Shown: in pieces, positions 34,172-44,490 of the stretch
How positions within the stretch are numbered: the stretch's first letter is position 1
Layout: each line of letters starts with the position of its first letter
Source: Calliopum simillimum
Lineage: Eukaryota > Arthropoda > Insecta > Diptera > Lauxaniidae
Length of the DNA: 64,000 nt
Assembly: GCA_951812925.1 (NCBI GenBank)
Contig: OX638372.1
Location: 49,441,722 to 49,505,721 of the forward strand
Direction: 5' to 3'
The notes under the pieces: generated by a model
What the model saw: the letters and a program-made list of their open reading frames with translations, nothing else
Told to the model about the DNA's origin: nothing
Database searches by the model: none
Translations under genes and position numbers: made by a program

Positions 34172-36257
34172 CACGTCACATTTTTTTATCGATTTTTGAA
34201 GTTTTTTATCCATTGTACGTAAAAAAAACAAAAATACCGCATTCTTGTGCTGAATCGATGCATTTAACTACAGCAGACCCCGCTTAATTGACCCCCTTTT
34301 AATTGACTTCCGCGGATAATTGAACTAATAAAAAGGTAGTGAAACTGACCTCATTGAAAAATGCACCCAAATCCCCTTTTTATTGATTCCCCCTTAATTG
34401 GTTTCCCCGGTTAATTGATAGGAAGAAAATGATTTCCAAATGAAAAATACATGTAAAATACTCCTTGAAAAAGACCAACAATATTAAAATTAACAAAAAT
34501 TTTACTGATGAAAAAATGAAAACAGCTCAATAAAGATTTTAATCCTACTCCGAACTGGTTATGGCAAAGGCAAACCCATTAGGATGTTGTCTTTCACAAA
34601 AGGAGCAAATGATTTCTATAACTTAGTTCTTCCCGGATTATTAAAGGGTTTTGACCAAGCTGATTTTTGTGACGCCGACGAAAGTGGATTGTGCATTACA
34701 TAATATGTCCAGAAGAGGTTTTAAAGGTTTTGAATAGTCAAAATCATGTCAGTTGCTTTTTATTTCAGATGCCACTGGAAATTATAAAAAAAAAATTTTA
34801 AAATTTGACCCTGAATAATTTTTTATACGCACATTTTTGTCCCAACATTTTTCTATAGAAGTAGCCGTTAGCGAGATATTTGCAAAAAAACTGATTTTCT
34901 CAACTTTTTCAGACAGGTCATGCGCTTAGGCATCTGATTTAGCGCGGCAGACTGATGGACTCGTAGTTAACATATCCTAAGCTTTCGATTCCCAAATACG
35001 TTTCCATTACACATAGTTTTTCCATATTTATATGTTCAGCTCTAAGTCTACTACGTACATACCCGATTTTTGTATTAATTTTCTTTATTTTATTTTAAGG
35101 TGAATTGAAGTTCCCTTTATATAGCTTATGTACTTTTTAATGTACAATATACATATATCTTTTGTTTTCGTTATATCTTTATGGTGCTTATGATTTAAAG
35201 AAATTCTTAATGCTTTGAACACATAAAAAAAAACCCATTAAATTAAAACTAAAATCGCCGAATGCTAATTTTTTCTATGCTAAATTGACTCACTCGATCA
35301 ATTATCCGGGATTCTTTTAATTGATCAGTCGAGTCAATTAAGCTGGCCCCGCTTAATTGATTCCCCTGTAAATTGAACCGAAAAGTTTGAATTTTTCATC
35401 AAGTCAATTAAGCGGGGTCTACTGTATATGATCCTTACATTTGAGGTGTATCATGTAGAAAATTTTAACCCTGTACAACCCCCACATGTGGGTCATTTTT
35501 GCCCTTTTCTTAAAAAGCTACAAAAATGACAGCTAAAACAGGGGAATATTTGCTATACAATTTCACTACTAGTTGATGAACACTAAAAAAGCAAAATTTT
35601 ATTCCGAAAGCAAAAAAATCGTTTAAATCCACAAGATCATAACGAAATCACACAAGGATCATTTTCTTAGAATACATTAACCTATTATATACTTTTTTTA
35701 TGGGTCTTTTTGACCACTTTTTCTAAAACAGAGCCACAATGGGTTAAAAAAAATTGCAAAAATATTTTACAAAAAACTTCACTAGGAGTTCCCAAAGACG
35801 AAAAATTCTTAAAATTTAAGGTAAGCGCGTCAGACATGTAATTAATATGCAATGTGAAAAGTCCTGGTTGATTTTAACGAGTTTTTTGGTTTCGGGCTCA
35901 AATTTCGACCTTTACGTGTTTTGAAGCTAGTAGTGAAATTTTATGGCAAATATTTCTGTAGTACATACTGACTCAATTTTTCCCTGTTTTGGGTGTCATT
36001 TTTGTAACTTTTTAAGAAAAGGGCGAAAATGACCCACATGTAGGGGTTGTACAGGGTTAAAATTTTATACAAAAAAATTCCCTTCAATATCTTGCATAAG
36101 TTTGCTGAACACATGATGCACCTCAGATGTAAGGATCATACAGGTAAATTCATCGATTTAACACTAGAATGCGGTATTTTTTGTTTTTTCATGTACACTG
36201 TACATTGTACAGTGGATAAAAAAATTTCAAAAACCGATTAAAAAAAAATGTGACGTG
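34172..36257. repeat. Large palindrome (family O), interrupted by a pogo-like element
   Basis: The left arm (34172-34270, continued at 35427-35600) and right arm (about 35950-36257) are inverted copies. CACGTCACATTTTTTT pairs with the right end. ACCCTGTACAACCCCCACAT near 35473 pairs with its counterpart near 36040. The right arm contains no equivalent of 34271-35424, so it preserves the uninterrupted state. Confidence 0.7.
34271..35424. mobile_element. pogo/Tigger-like non-autonomous element
   Basis: The ends read CAGCAGACCCCGCTTAATTG and (complement of the right end) CAGTAGACCCCGCTTAATTG, flanked by TA (34269-34270 and 35425-35426). CAG-starting ends with TA targets and this type of subterminal sequence are typical of pogo/Tigger elements. 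Variants of CGCTTAATTGA recur in both subterminal regions (34293-34420 and 35290-35375). No transposase is encoded. A tRNA-like stretch lies at about 34935-34995. Confidence 0.75.
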
Positions 36258-36789
36258 TTTCAAAATGTGTAACTTAATAGGGATAAAAGGTGATTCTTAA
36301 CCTCAGGTCATACGCTATCAAAATATTTTTCATTTTTCTGCCAATAAGAAATCACGTAACACTTGACATTAACAAAAAAAATTTTGGGAAAAACTTTCCA
36401 ATAGCTAGAAAAATATACAAATTCATACTTTTCTACGCATCTTGCTTTGATTATTTGAAATCACTCTTGAAGTTTAGTTAGTTTTGGGTGCCGAATGGCA
36501 CCTCTGGATTGATTGCAAAACAAATTTTACTAAGCATATACAATAGACTTATCGCAAAAAATAAAAATGAGAAAAACCTAGCTCACAGGGGCTAAAAACT
36601 TTCCTATCGCTGTAAGTATCAGGCATAAAAATTTTGGTTTCGATCGGAAAATATTTGACCGTGCTATTTATATAAAAACAAAATGGCTATTTAATCGATA
36701 GAATCAGTCCTATCTTTAAAACAATATGACATAAGTGAATGAGATTAGCTATGTATGCGAACAATTTTTGAGTAAATTGCATTTAATAA
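36258..36789. other. Non-coding stretch, nothing recognised
   Basis: AT-rich sequence with no terminal repeats, splice-flanked frames or RNA-like structure noticed. Confidence 0.35.
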
Positions 36790-37660
36790 AAAAATGGGTT
36801 ATGCCACGCCCTCTCCACCCGGAATTCGTCGTACCTCTGGAAATATTGGACTCAGAGGAATGAGATTCGGTACATATGTCACTGGGAAAAAAATTTTCAA
36901 TAAAAAATGGACGGGGCCACGCCACCTCCTTCTAAAAAAACAAAATTGTCAAATCTCTGAAACTATTTTACATATACAATGAATAACATTTGATATCAGG
37001 TAAAGTGAAGCCAACAGGATACGGCACAGTAATAATGTTAAACCAATTAAAGGTACTTAATTGGTATAGAAGCAGTATTTTTTTCTATTCTTATTTTGGT
37101 CTCGTTAGTATAGGCACCAAGCGAAAATGTGGTTCCGATTCGAACATTTTAAAGCGTGCCCCCAGGCCGTTAGAGGTCACAAAAACGCATTTATATGAAA
37201 ATAAGAAAACAATCAATACTATCTTTAAAACTATTTTACATAGGAGGATGAGATTTAGTACATATCGTCACTCTTAGGCCAGATTCACGAAAGTGTAAAT
37301 TTTTCAGTTTTGGACTAATGTGGTTTTCTTTTACGAAATAGTTCAATAAAGATATGCCAGAAGTATGAAAGCGATATCTGAAATAGTTTAGCAACAAATG
37401 CTTAGTTTATAAACCAAAAGAGCAGAATTTTCATATAATTTTAATATTTTTAAAAATTTCAAATAGCAATAACTAAAAATCAATAATTTTCACTTTCGTG
37501 AATCTGGCCTAAGAGTGACGATATATGAACAATACTTGAGTAAATAGTTTCCGATATAAAATGGGAAGCGCCACGCACCCTCCAGCCAAAATTTGTCGTA
37601 TCTCTGAAAATATTTGATTCAGGTAAATGAGATTTTCTACATATCTTTTTGGTACTGGGA
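36790..37660 (+). repeat. Degenerate tandem repeat (GCCACGCMCYCTCC units)
   Basis: Units contain GGAARCGCCACGCACCCTCC or GGGTTATGCCACGCCCTCTC, then GTCGTAYCTCTGRAAATATT, then ATGAGATTYKGTACATAT. Full copies start near 36792 and 37560, with partial copies near 36905 and 37245. A hairpin element (37261-37527) interrupts the array. Confidence 0.5.
37261..37527. mobile_element. Hairpin element, 267 bp
   Basis: CATATCGTCACTCTTAGGCC at 37261 is inverted at the right end (37506-37527). The inner arm CAGATTCACGAAAGTG matches CACTTTCGTGAATCTG near 37490. The interior is AT-rich and non-coding. Confidence 0.6.
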
Positions 37661-37680
37661 AAAATCAGTTTTAAACCTTA

Positions 37681-38183
37681 CACAGAGAAAACAACATTGT
37701 CAAAAATGACAGAAAGGTGGTTATTTTAACAACGTTGCGACCCAGATTTTGAGCATGGCTCGTTCGCAGCAGTTTTAACAACGCGCGATGCTAAATGTGT
37801 TTCAACTACGTTCGTTAGTGATTTAACAAAGCGCGTTGCTACATAAAAAACAAAAAAAAATATATATTTGTTTTATTATTTTCTTTTTTAATTTTCAATT
37901 TTTGCTTTAAATAAATATTTTTTTGTTTGGTGTTGGGGACATTTGAACCTGGAACCTGTCGTGTGATAGATACTGCCATCATTCTATTTGTCTATTTGTT
38001 TTGAATTTAATTTCTACCGCGTACATAAGTGTTTTGACTACGTTTCGTTACTGATTTGGATTTAACAACGCTTGGGAACCAGTTGGAGCGTTGTTTAATC
38101 CAAATCAGCAATGAAACGTAGCTAAAACACTCACGAACGTGGTAGAAACTCATTTAGCAACGCAAGATATGCTTCGCTCTGTG
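37681..38183. mobile_element. TA-flanked short element inserted in an M-family copy
   Basis: CACAGAG ends are inverted and flanked by TA (37679-37680 and 38184-38185). Imperfect inverted subterminal arms share TTAACAACGCGCGATGCTAA-like and ACTACGTTYCGTTASTGATT phrases. The left flank ends AATCAGTTTTAAACC and the right flank continues with the M-family phrase ACATTTTGAACCCC. This shows that the element landed inside an M copy. The interior near 37937-37985 on the minus strand has a B-box-like GGTTCAAAT. Confidence 0.6.
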
Positions 38184-38283
38184 TATGGATACATTTTGAA
38201 CCCCTTTTAAGGTGCATTTTTTGTTTATCTAGGCCTCCTCTATCACCTCTCCGAAGCTTTGTAGCCTTATGTAATACACCTTA
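38184..38283 (+). repeat. Right-end fragment of foldback family M (copy 2)
   Basis: The phrases CTAGGCCTCCTCTATCACCT and AGCTTTGTAGCCTTATG match the right end of the element at 7674-8691. The terminus TAATACACCTTATA lies near 38283. Confidence 0.6.
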
Positions 38284-38909
38284 TATACATAAATTGTTAC
38301 TCTTTTTTTTATTGCATTTTGTATTAATCTAATTTTAACCAATTTTTCTTATTTTTTTTACAGATGCTGGCTTTGCAATCCTGAAACAATAAACTTCCAT
38401 GAAAGTGCACCATATATCTGAGCAAAATACATTTATATAATGTATAAACTAAAGTGCCAAATAATGTGATAATATCTTTGATAGAAAGAAAATGTTTTTC
38501 TTTTCTTACGCACTGCACACACACACACACACATATATATCTATGTGGGCTTTACTAGTTAATGTGGAAAGTTTTTTCCTTTAAAATGCGGCTCGCCAAA
38601 TTATCGTATCATATAAAAATTAGCCACGGCACACAAAAATGCGAAACAAACGATCACCCATCGAAATGTGGTGTTCCAACGGTTAAGGTTTTTGGAAAAT
38701 TTTAATGTTTTTTGGATTTTCATTTATATTTTTTTTTTTTTTCAACTCATAATTTTATTGTGTCAAAAACCAGTTTTTCTTCATTATATCAAGCTATTGT
38801 CGGACCTCTATCGAACAGTGACCTCTGTCTATCACTTAGAGTCATTAGTTGCACTTTGTAACCTTTGAAGCATGTCTATCAATCGCTAGAATTTAAATCT
38901 AGAATGAAA
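38284..38909. other. Non-coding stretch with a short CA repeat
   Basis: A CA run of about 12 units, partly degenerate, sits at 38511-38535. No gene is recognised. Confidence 0.4.
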
Positions 38910-39039
38910 ACATCCCAGTGTGCCAGACGGTTCATATCTCCGCTTTTTTATCCGTTACGGATCCGTTACTGATCTGTTGGAGGGAGAGATTCCCAAAAAA
39001 AAAGCGAATCGATTTGAACCGTATGGCACACTGGGATGT
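38910..39039. mobile_element. 130-bp hairpin element
   Basis: ACATCCCAGTGTGCCAGACG at the left end is inverted at the right end (CGTATGGCACACTGGGATGT). The paired region includes the GGTTCA/TGAACC phrase. Non-coding. Confidence 0.6.
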
Positions 39040-39587
39040 ATAAGACCGCATCGATTTTGTATGAAACATAATAAAATCATCCCGAAACCGACTCAGAAGT
39101 TAGAAAGGCATTTAGAAACGATTTCTGCATCATTTTTATTCGTTCTGAGACAAACCAATGGAGCACTTTTGATTCTACTGAAGGCCTATTTTGGCTAAAA
39201 AAACATGTTTCTTGGTCATAACTTTTTTTACATTACGAAATGGATACCCAAAGGTGCTTTAGAAATAAAGATTATGTCCTTACAAAAATGTTGGCCTTTA
39301 AAAATTATGATTTTTTATTTTTTGCTGATATTGATAATATTCGCATCCCAAAGTCGACTTTTTTACGTTTTTCAATTACGCGGCCAAAAAAAAAAAAAAA
39401 TTATTTTTTACTCAAAAGCAAGGCATCTGACGAAAAAAGTGTATAAGGTAAAAAATGCTTACAATTATCCTAGAAATACGTATGAAATTTATCAGAAATT
39501 TCGGATTTTTTTTTTATTTATTATTTTTTTGACCAATTTTTTAAAAATTATAAAATATCTCAAAAAATTCTGAAAAAATCATACGTA

Positions 39588-40316
39588 TTGGGTGTACAAC
39601 TTAAAAACCGGAATTTGACGGTGGATGTCCGTACTAACAAATATCGTGAAAGCTCGAACTTTATATATATGTCATTTTGTAGGTACATTTGACAGCTGTC
39701 AAAATCAGTCAACAAAACAATTTTATCTTGTGTGCATCATTATTATTTTTCACGATGAATAACTTCGAAAATTGGAGAAAAAGACATCATTTGCGGGAGG
39801 TTCTGTTGGGTCATTTTTCTGCAAAGAAAGCTGCTGCGGAAAGTCATAGTTTGCTTGTAGAAGTTTATGGCGACGATGCTTTAGGAAAAGCACAGTGTTT
39901 TGAATGGTTTAAACGCTTCAAAAGTGCCGATTTTGACATCAAAGACAAAGAACGCCCAGGATAGCCAAAAAAGTATGAAGACGAAGAACTAGAGAAGCTA
40001 CTCGATGAAGATTCGTGTCAAACACAAGACGAGCTTGCCAAATCGTTGGGAGTGACTCAGCAAGCCATTTCAAAATGTTTGAAAGCCGCCGGATACATTC
40101 AGAAGCAAGGTAATTGGGTCCCCTATGAGTTGAAGCCGAGAGACGTTGAACGGCGCTTCTGTATGTCTGAAATGCTGCTTGAGCGCCATAAAAACAAATC
40201 ATTTTTACATCGGATTGTGACTGGGGATGAAAAATGGATCCATTATGACAATCCCAAGCGCAAAAGGTCATACGTGAAGCCCGGCCAACCAGCCAAATCA
40301 ACCTCGAAGCCAAATT
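39588..40316 (+). mobile_element. mariner element 1, 3'-truncated
   Basis: The left end is TTGGGTGTACAACTTAAAAA next to TA (39586-39587). The transposase frame starts at ATG 39755. Its N-terminal helix-turn-helix region reads KAAAESHSLLVEVYGDDALG. An in-frame TAG at 39962-39964 interrupts it after KDKERPG, and the same frame then continues (PKKYEDEELEKLLDED, GVTQQAISKCLKAAG, HRIVTGDEKWIHYDNP). Homology with mariner 2 stops at about 40316, after the PAKSTSKPN phrase. The second and third catalytic Asp regions are absent. It is a mariner of the GDEKW type, similar to the mauritiana group. Confidence 0.85.
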
Positions 40317-40572
40317 TCCAAGATTTATCTGTAGTTGTTAACGTCAACGCTTGAATGTTAAATATTGCTTATATTTAATAAAATATCGCATGAGACATTT
40401 TACATTGCCGAGCACTAAATTTTTCTATATTACAATTCTGTTAAATTGTACAGAACAGCACATGAGGAGAAGAACTCTGATTGCATAAAGTTTCATGACA
40501 TTTTGCAATCTTAATGAGTTTTAACAATAAAGATATTTCATTAGACCTAAATGAATTCATGAATTCGCATGT
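40317..40572. other. 256-bp segment of unknown origin between two mariner copies
   Basis: This stretch lies between the truncated 3' side of mariner 1 and the TA next to the 5' end of mariner 2. It does not match mariner sequence and was not recognised elsewhere in the window. It is AT-rich and has no convincing frame. Confidence 0.5.
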
Positions 40573-40574
40573 TA

Positions 40575-41730
40575 TTGGGTGTACAAATTAAAAACCGGAA
40601 TTTGACGGTGGATGTCCATACTAACAAATATCGTGAAAGCTCGTACTTTATATATATGTCATTTTGAAGGTACATTTGACAGCTGTCAAAATCAGTCAAC
40701 AAAACAATTTTATCTTGTGTGCATCATTATTATTTTTCACGATGAATAACTTCGAAAATTCGAGAAAAAGACAGCATTTGCGGGAGGTTCTGTTGGGCCA
40801 TTTTTTTGCAAAGAAAACTGCTGCGGAAAGTTATAGTTTGCTTGTAAAAGTTTATGGCGACGATGCTTTAGGAAAAACACAGTGTTTTGAATGGTTTAAA
40901 CGCTTCAAAATTGCCGATTTTGACATCAAAGACAAAGAACGTTTGAAAGCCGCCGGATGCATTCAGAAGCAAGGCAATTGGGTCCCCTATGAGTTGAAGC
41001 CGATAGACGTTGAACGGCGCTTCTGTATGTCTGAAATGCTGCTTGAGCGCCATAAAAACAAATCATTTTTGCATCGGATTGTGACTGGGGATGAAAAATG
41101 GATCCATTATGACAATCCCAAGCGCAAAAAGTCATACGTGAAACCCGGCCAACCAGCCAAATCAACCTTGAAGCCAAATATCCATGGCGCCAAGGTTATG
41201 CTGTGTATTTGGTGGGATCAGAAGGGGCCGTTATATTATGAGTTGTTGAAATCGGGCCAGACAATCACAGGTGACCTGTACCGAACACAATTAATACGTT
41301 TGAAGCGTGCCATCATCGAAAAACGCCCGCAAAATGCGACCAGACACGAAGCAATAATTTTTCATCATGACAACGCTTGGCCACATGTTGCAAGACCCGT
41401 GAAAAACTATTTGGAAAAAGTGGATGGGAAGTTTTGGCTCACCCGCCTTATAGTCCGGACCTTGCTCCGTCTGATTTTCATTTATTTCGCTCGATGCAAA
41501 ACACCTTCACCGGAATACGCTTCACATCAGAGCAAGGCATCCGAAATTGGATAGATTAATTTTTGGCCGCCAAGCCGGCGCAATTTTTTTGGGATGGAAT
41601 TCATAAGAAAGATGGGGAATTGTTGTAGCTTCCAATGGACAATACTTTGAATAAAATATATTGTAACATTTTTCCACAATAAAGCATCAAATTTCGCTAA
41701 AAAATTCCGGTTTTTAAGTTGTACACCCAA
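40575..41730 (+). mobile_element. mariner element 2, both ends present, inactive
   Basis: The ends are TTGGGTGTACAAATTAAAAA and the complement of TTGGGTGTACAACTTAAAAA (41702-41730), flanked by TA (40573-40574 and 41731-41732). The transposase starts at ATG 40742. About 41 codons are missing in frame between KDKER and LKAAG, removing part of the second helix-turn-helix. RIVTGDEKWIHYDNP (first Asp), [13 protein letters not shown] (second Asp) and, after a frameshift near 41425, [15 protein letters not shown] (third Asp) are visible, so the catalytic triad was DD34D. The frameshift and deletion inactivate it. Confidence 0.88.
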
Positions 41731-42017
41731 TATTTGAGAAACAATTCTAAGCATTTTTTGCCGCATTTTTTCCTACCTCGTTATTGAAAAACGTGAAAAA
41801 ATCGATTTTTGGAACCGCATGTTATCTATACCCAAAAAAAAAAAAGAACGTCATCTAATGTCCCTCTAACTTATGAGTCGGTTTTGGGATGAATCTAAAT
41901 TTCGACCCGGTCTAACATGTATATCTCAAAAGTTAGAAGGACTCTTCCGAGAAAAACCAGTGGAGCGCTTTTGATTCTATAGGATGCACATTTTGAACGA
42001 AAAAAAAAATTACTTCT

Positions 42018-42325
42018 TTCATACTGAAATGGCCGCCAAAGTCTAAAATAGAAAAAAAAATTAAAAATCAACTTTAAAGATCCAGAACTTTGCGAAATCA
42101 TTTTAAACCTTATAAGCCAAATACATTTTTAGAAAGCTCATACAATTAGCTGAAAATTTTTTTAAAAATTTTTTATCTAGAACGTCAGTAAAGCAGAAAA
42201 TAAGTTTAAACCCTATAACTCTTCAGGTGGTCAATTTTGACTCCACTTTATGTGCGATTTTTTGTTGGTCTAGGCCTCAACTATCACCTTGAACAAGCTT
42301 CGTAACGTTATTGATTACACTCTTT
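42018..42325 (+). repeat. Right-arm fragment of foldback family M (copy 3)
   Basis: Sequence from TCATACTGAAATGGCCGCC to a terminus near GATTACACTCTT follows the right arm of the element at 7674-8691. Shared phrases include CAGAACTTTGCGAAATC, AAAGCTCATACAATTAGCT and TTGGTCTAGGCCTC. Confidence 0.6.
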
Positions 42326-42877
42326 ATATAGAAAACGTGTACCATTTTCTATAAATATAGATGTACAAAATAGACTCAAGCGTTGCCATATGGCAACACG
42401 GTCTACAACCTAAATTACCTACAACCCATAAATTTTTTTTAATAAAATCGCTTTTTAATCTCTTCTAGAGCCATAAATCCAAAAATCATAGAAATCTTTC
42501 CACAGAATATATTTCACGCTTAATGGATTTATATTCTTAAACTGAGTTTAAAGGTTCTCAACTTATACTGACTATTCGAAGATCTTTTTCTGTCAACTGC
42601 GATGAAAACCATGAAGCTATTGAACTGGATTATAGGACTGTACTATTTTGCCTGTTTGATATATGCAAATCTTTGAAATCAAGCTTCAAGTTGCATGATC
42701 ACTAAGTACTTTGAAGAAACACTGGCTTAGTGCTACAGCATCCAAAAAAACAGGCTACATAAATTCTTTAGTATCATTTAAACGCTTCCTATTATGAGAT
42801 TTACTTTTGTTCCTTTTTTTCCTTTTAATTTCATTTTCTGTTGCAAATTTTAATATCAATTCATATTACACTTGCAG
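42326..42877 (+). other. Intron sequence upstream of the 42878 exon
   Basis: It ends in a pyrimidine-rich stretch and the acceptor TTGCAG at 42872-42877. The exon lacks an early in-frame ATG, so the gene must begin further upstream; no upstream exon was identified in the window. Confidence 0.5.
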
Positions 42878-44490
42878 CGTTTTAGTGGTAGCAACAGCAT
42901 TTACAGTAACAACAGTGGAAGTGCTCGTGGAAGTAACAACATTGTTGTCATCAAAGGCAACAGCAATTGCTCATCATCATCGATATCATCATCGTTGCAA
43001 CAGCCAACAACAACAAAATCAAAACGTCGCAAATCCAAGACAACAGCAATAACAACAAAGTGCTTTAGTAGCAACGTGTTTCGTTGTTGTATACCTTGTC
43101 GCGGGGGCGGCTCAGCAGCCCCCGCCACAAGTCCTCCCAACTCGCCGACACAAACTGATGACGAAGTGACGACAGAGAGTGGCAATAATAAAATTAATAA
43201 GCTAACGGCACTTAATAATAGCAGCAATATATTGCAAGATATCGAGCAACAACAAAAGCAGCAGCAACAGCAACAAGAAGCAACAACCGTCGTAGACGAG
43301 GCGGCGGCAATTCAAAAGAAACATTCACTTGCAGAAACCATTGCAACATCAGCAACCACACCAATATCGTTGAAAACTTTCGAAGACGAAGACGATTTAG
43401 AGCAACAACTAAGCGCTGCCGATATAGCGGCGGCAACATTGGCCACTGGCATCTTACCGACACGCGCCGAACCGGAGACATTAAGTGATACGAGCGTATC
43501 GCCAACAGCAGCCGTTTTGCAAGCAGCTGCAGCGGCAACATTTTATTTAACAACAACAACAACAGTTGCAACAATTATAGGCACAACAGCAATAACAACA
43601 GCAACGGCAACAGCAACTGCAACAGCAACAACATACAATCGCAATAAGGCTGCGTCAGCATCAACACAAACACCGGAAACAACAACAGCAACAGCAACGA
43701 CGACACCACCGAAGTGTATTTGCCAACAACAGCAGCAGCAGCAACAGCAACAACAACAGCAGCAGCAGCAAACATCACCATTACCTCATATTAAAGAAGA
43801 GGAAGAGTCTGAGCAACAGCAACATCACAATCAGCAACAACAGCAACAAAGGCAACAACTCGCGCAACTATCACCGCGCAGTGCTGCTGCCATCAATTAC
43901 AATTACAGCGGCAGTAGCGATAGTTTTCAACAAATCTCATCGGCAACCTCATCATCAGCAGCAGCCGTAGCAGCAGCGGCAGCAGTTACCTCAACAGCTA
44001 CTACAACAATCTGTTGTTGTGCGGCCAAAGCCGCAAGTGCAGCTGCAATCGCAGCACATCGTCCATCTGCCGAAGAATACTCATCATCATCACCGTCACC
44101 GCGCATTAAGCATAAATTTCGCAAGCAACTTAAATCGGGTTGGGCGCGTGGTGTCCTCAGCAGCAGCAGCGGCGGCGCCGGAGGCGGAGGCGCTAGCAGC
44201 GTCACAGGCCTAGGTGTGGGAGTTGGTGGTGGTATCAGTACCAACTCTAGCGAAACACTTACCTCGACCGGTGCACTTAGTGGTAGTGGTAGCTTGGTAA
44301 TTGGCACTAATACCAATACCGGCAGCGGCAGTTTTCCAAGCAGCAGCAACACAAATCGTTTTGGTTCATCTTCAATTGTATTAACACCGCTACCAACCAA
44401 AATGCAAGCCGAACAGGGTTCGATTGGGGATTTGCAGAAATATCATAGTCGATATTTGAAAAATCGGCGTCACACATTGGCGAATGTTCG
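42878..44490 (+). CDS. dnc: Internal exon of a Gln/Ser/Thr-rich protein, candidate dunce (PDE4) N-terminal exon
   Basis: The exon is bounded by acceptor TTGCAG (to 42877) and donor GTAAGT (44491). It is 1613 nt: 537 codons plus two bases (CG, completing Arg with T/G/A/C from the next exon). It has no usable early ATG. Composition is neuronal-type fly low-complexity: Ser/Asn, then KCFSSNVFRCCIPCRGGG, several Gln runs (43721-43768 longest, CAG/CAA), Thr/Ala runs and Gly/Ser blocks. It ends LQKYHSRYLKNRRHTLANVR. The Arg-Arg-His-Thr stretch resembles the RRHS PKA site just before the FDVENG start of the UCR1 region in PDE4/dunce. That match is from memory of the family and was not searched. If right, the protein degrades cAMP, with the catalytic domain encoded downstream of this window. 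The exon itself is secure; the name is tentative. Confidence 0.7.

Larger units (their letters stand above)
39050..41990 (+). repeat. Foldback family F (copy 2), split by mariner elements
   Basis: The left part (39050-39587) matches the complement of 6470-6980. The right part (41731-41930) continues it and ends with CGACCCGGTCTAAC. The two mariner copies sit at a TA between GAAAAAATCATACG and TTTGAGAAACAATTCTAAGC. In other F copies these two phrases are adjacent, apart from divergence. Confidence 0.5.

Noticed and set aside
42901..44400. Minus-strand Leu-rich frames opposite the Gln-rich exon
   Set aside because: Mirror translations of CAG and CAA repeats; no start context, splice signals or promoter.
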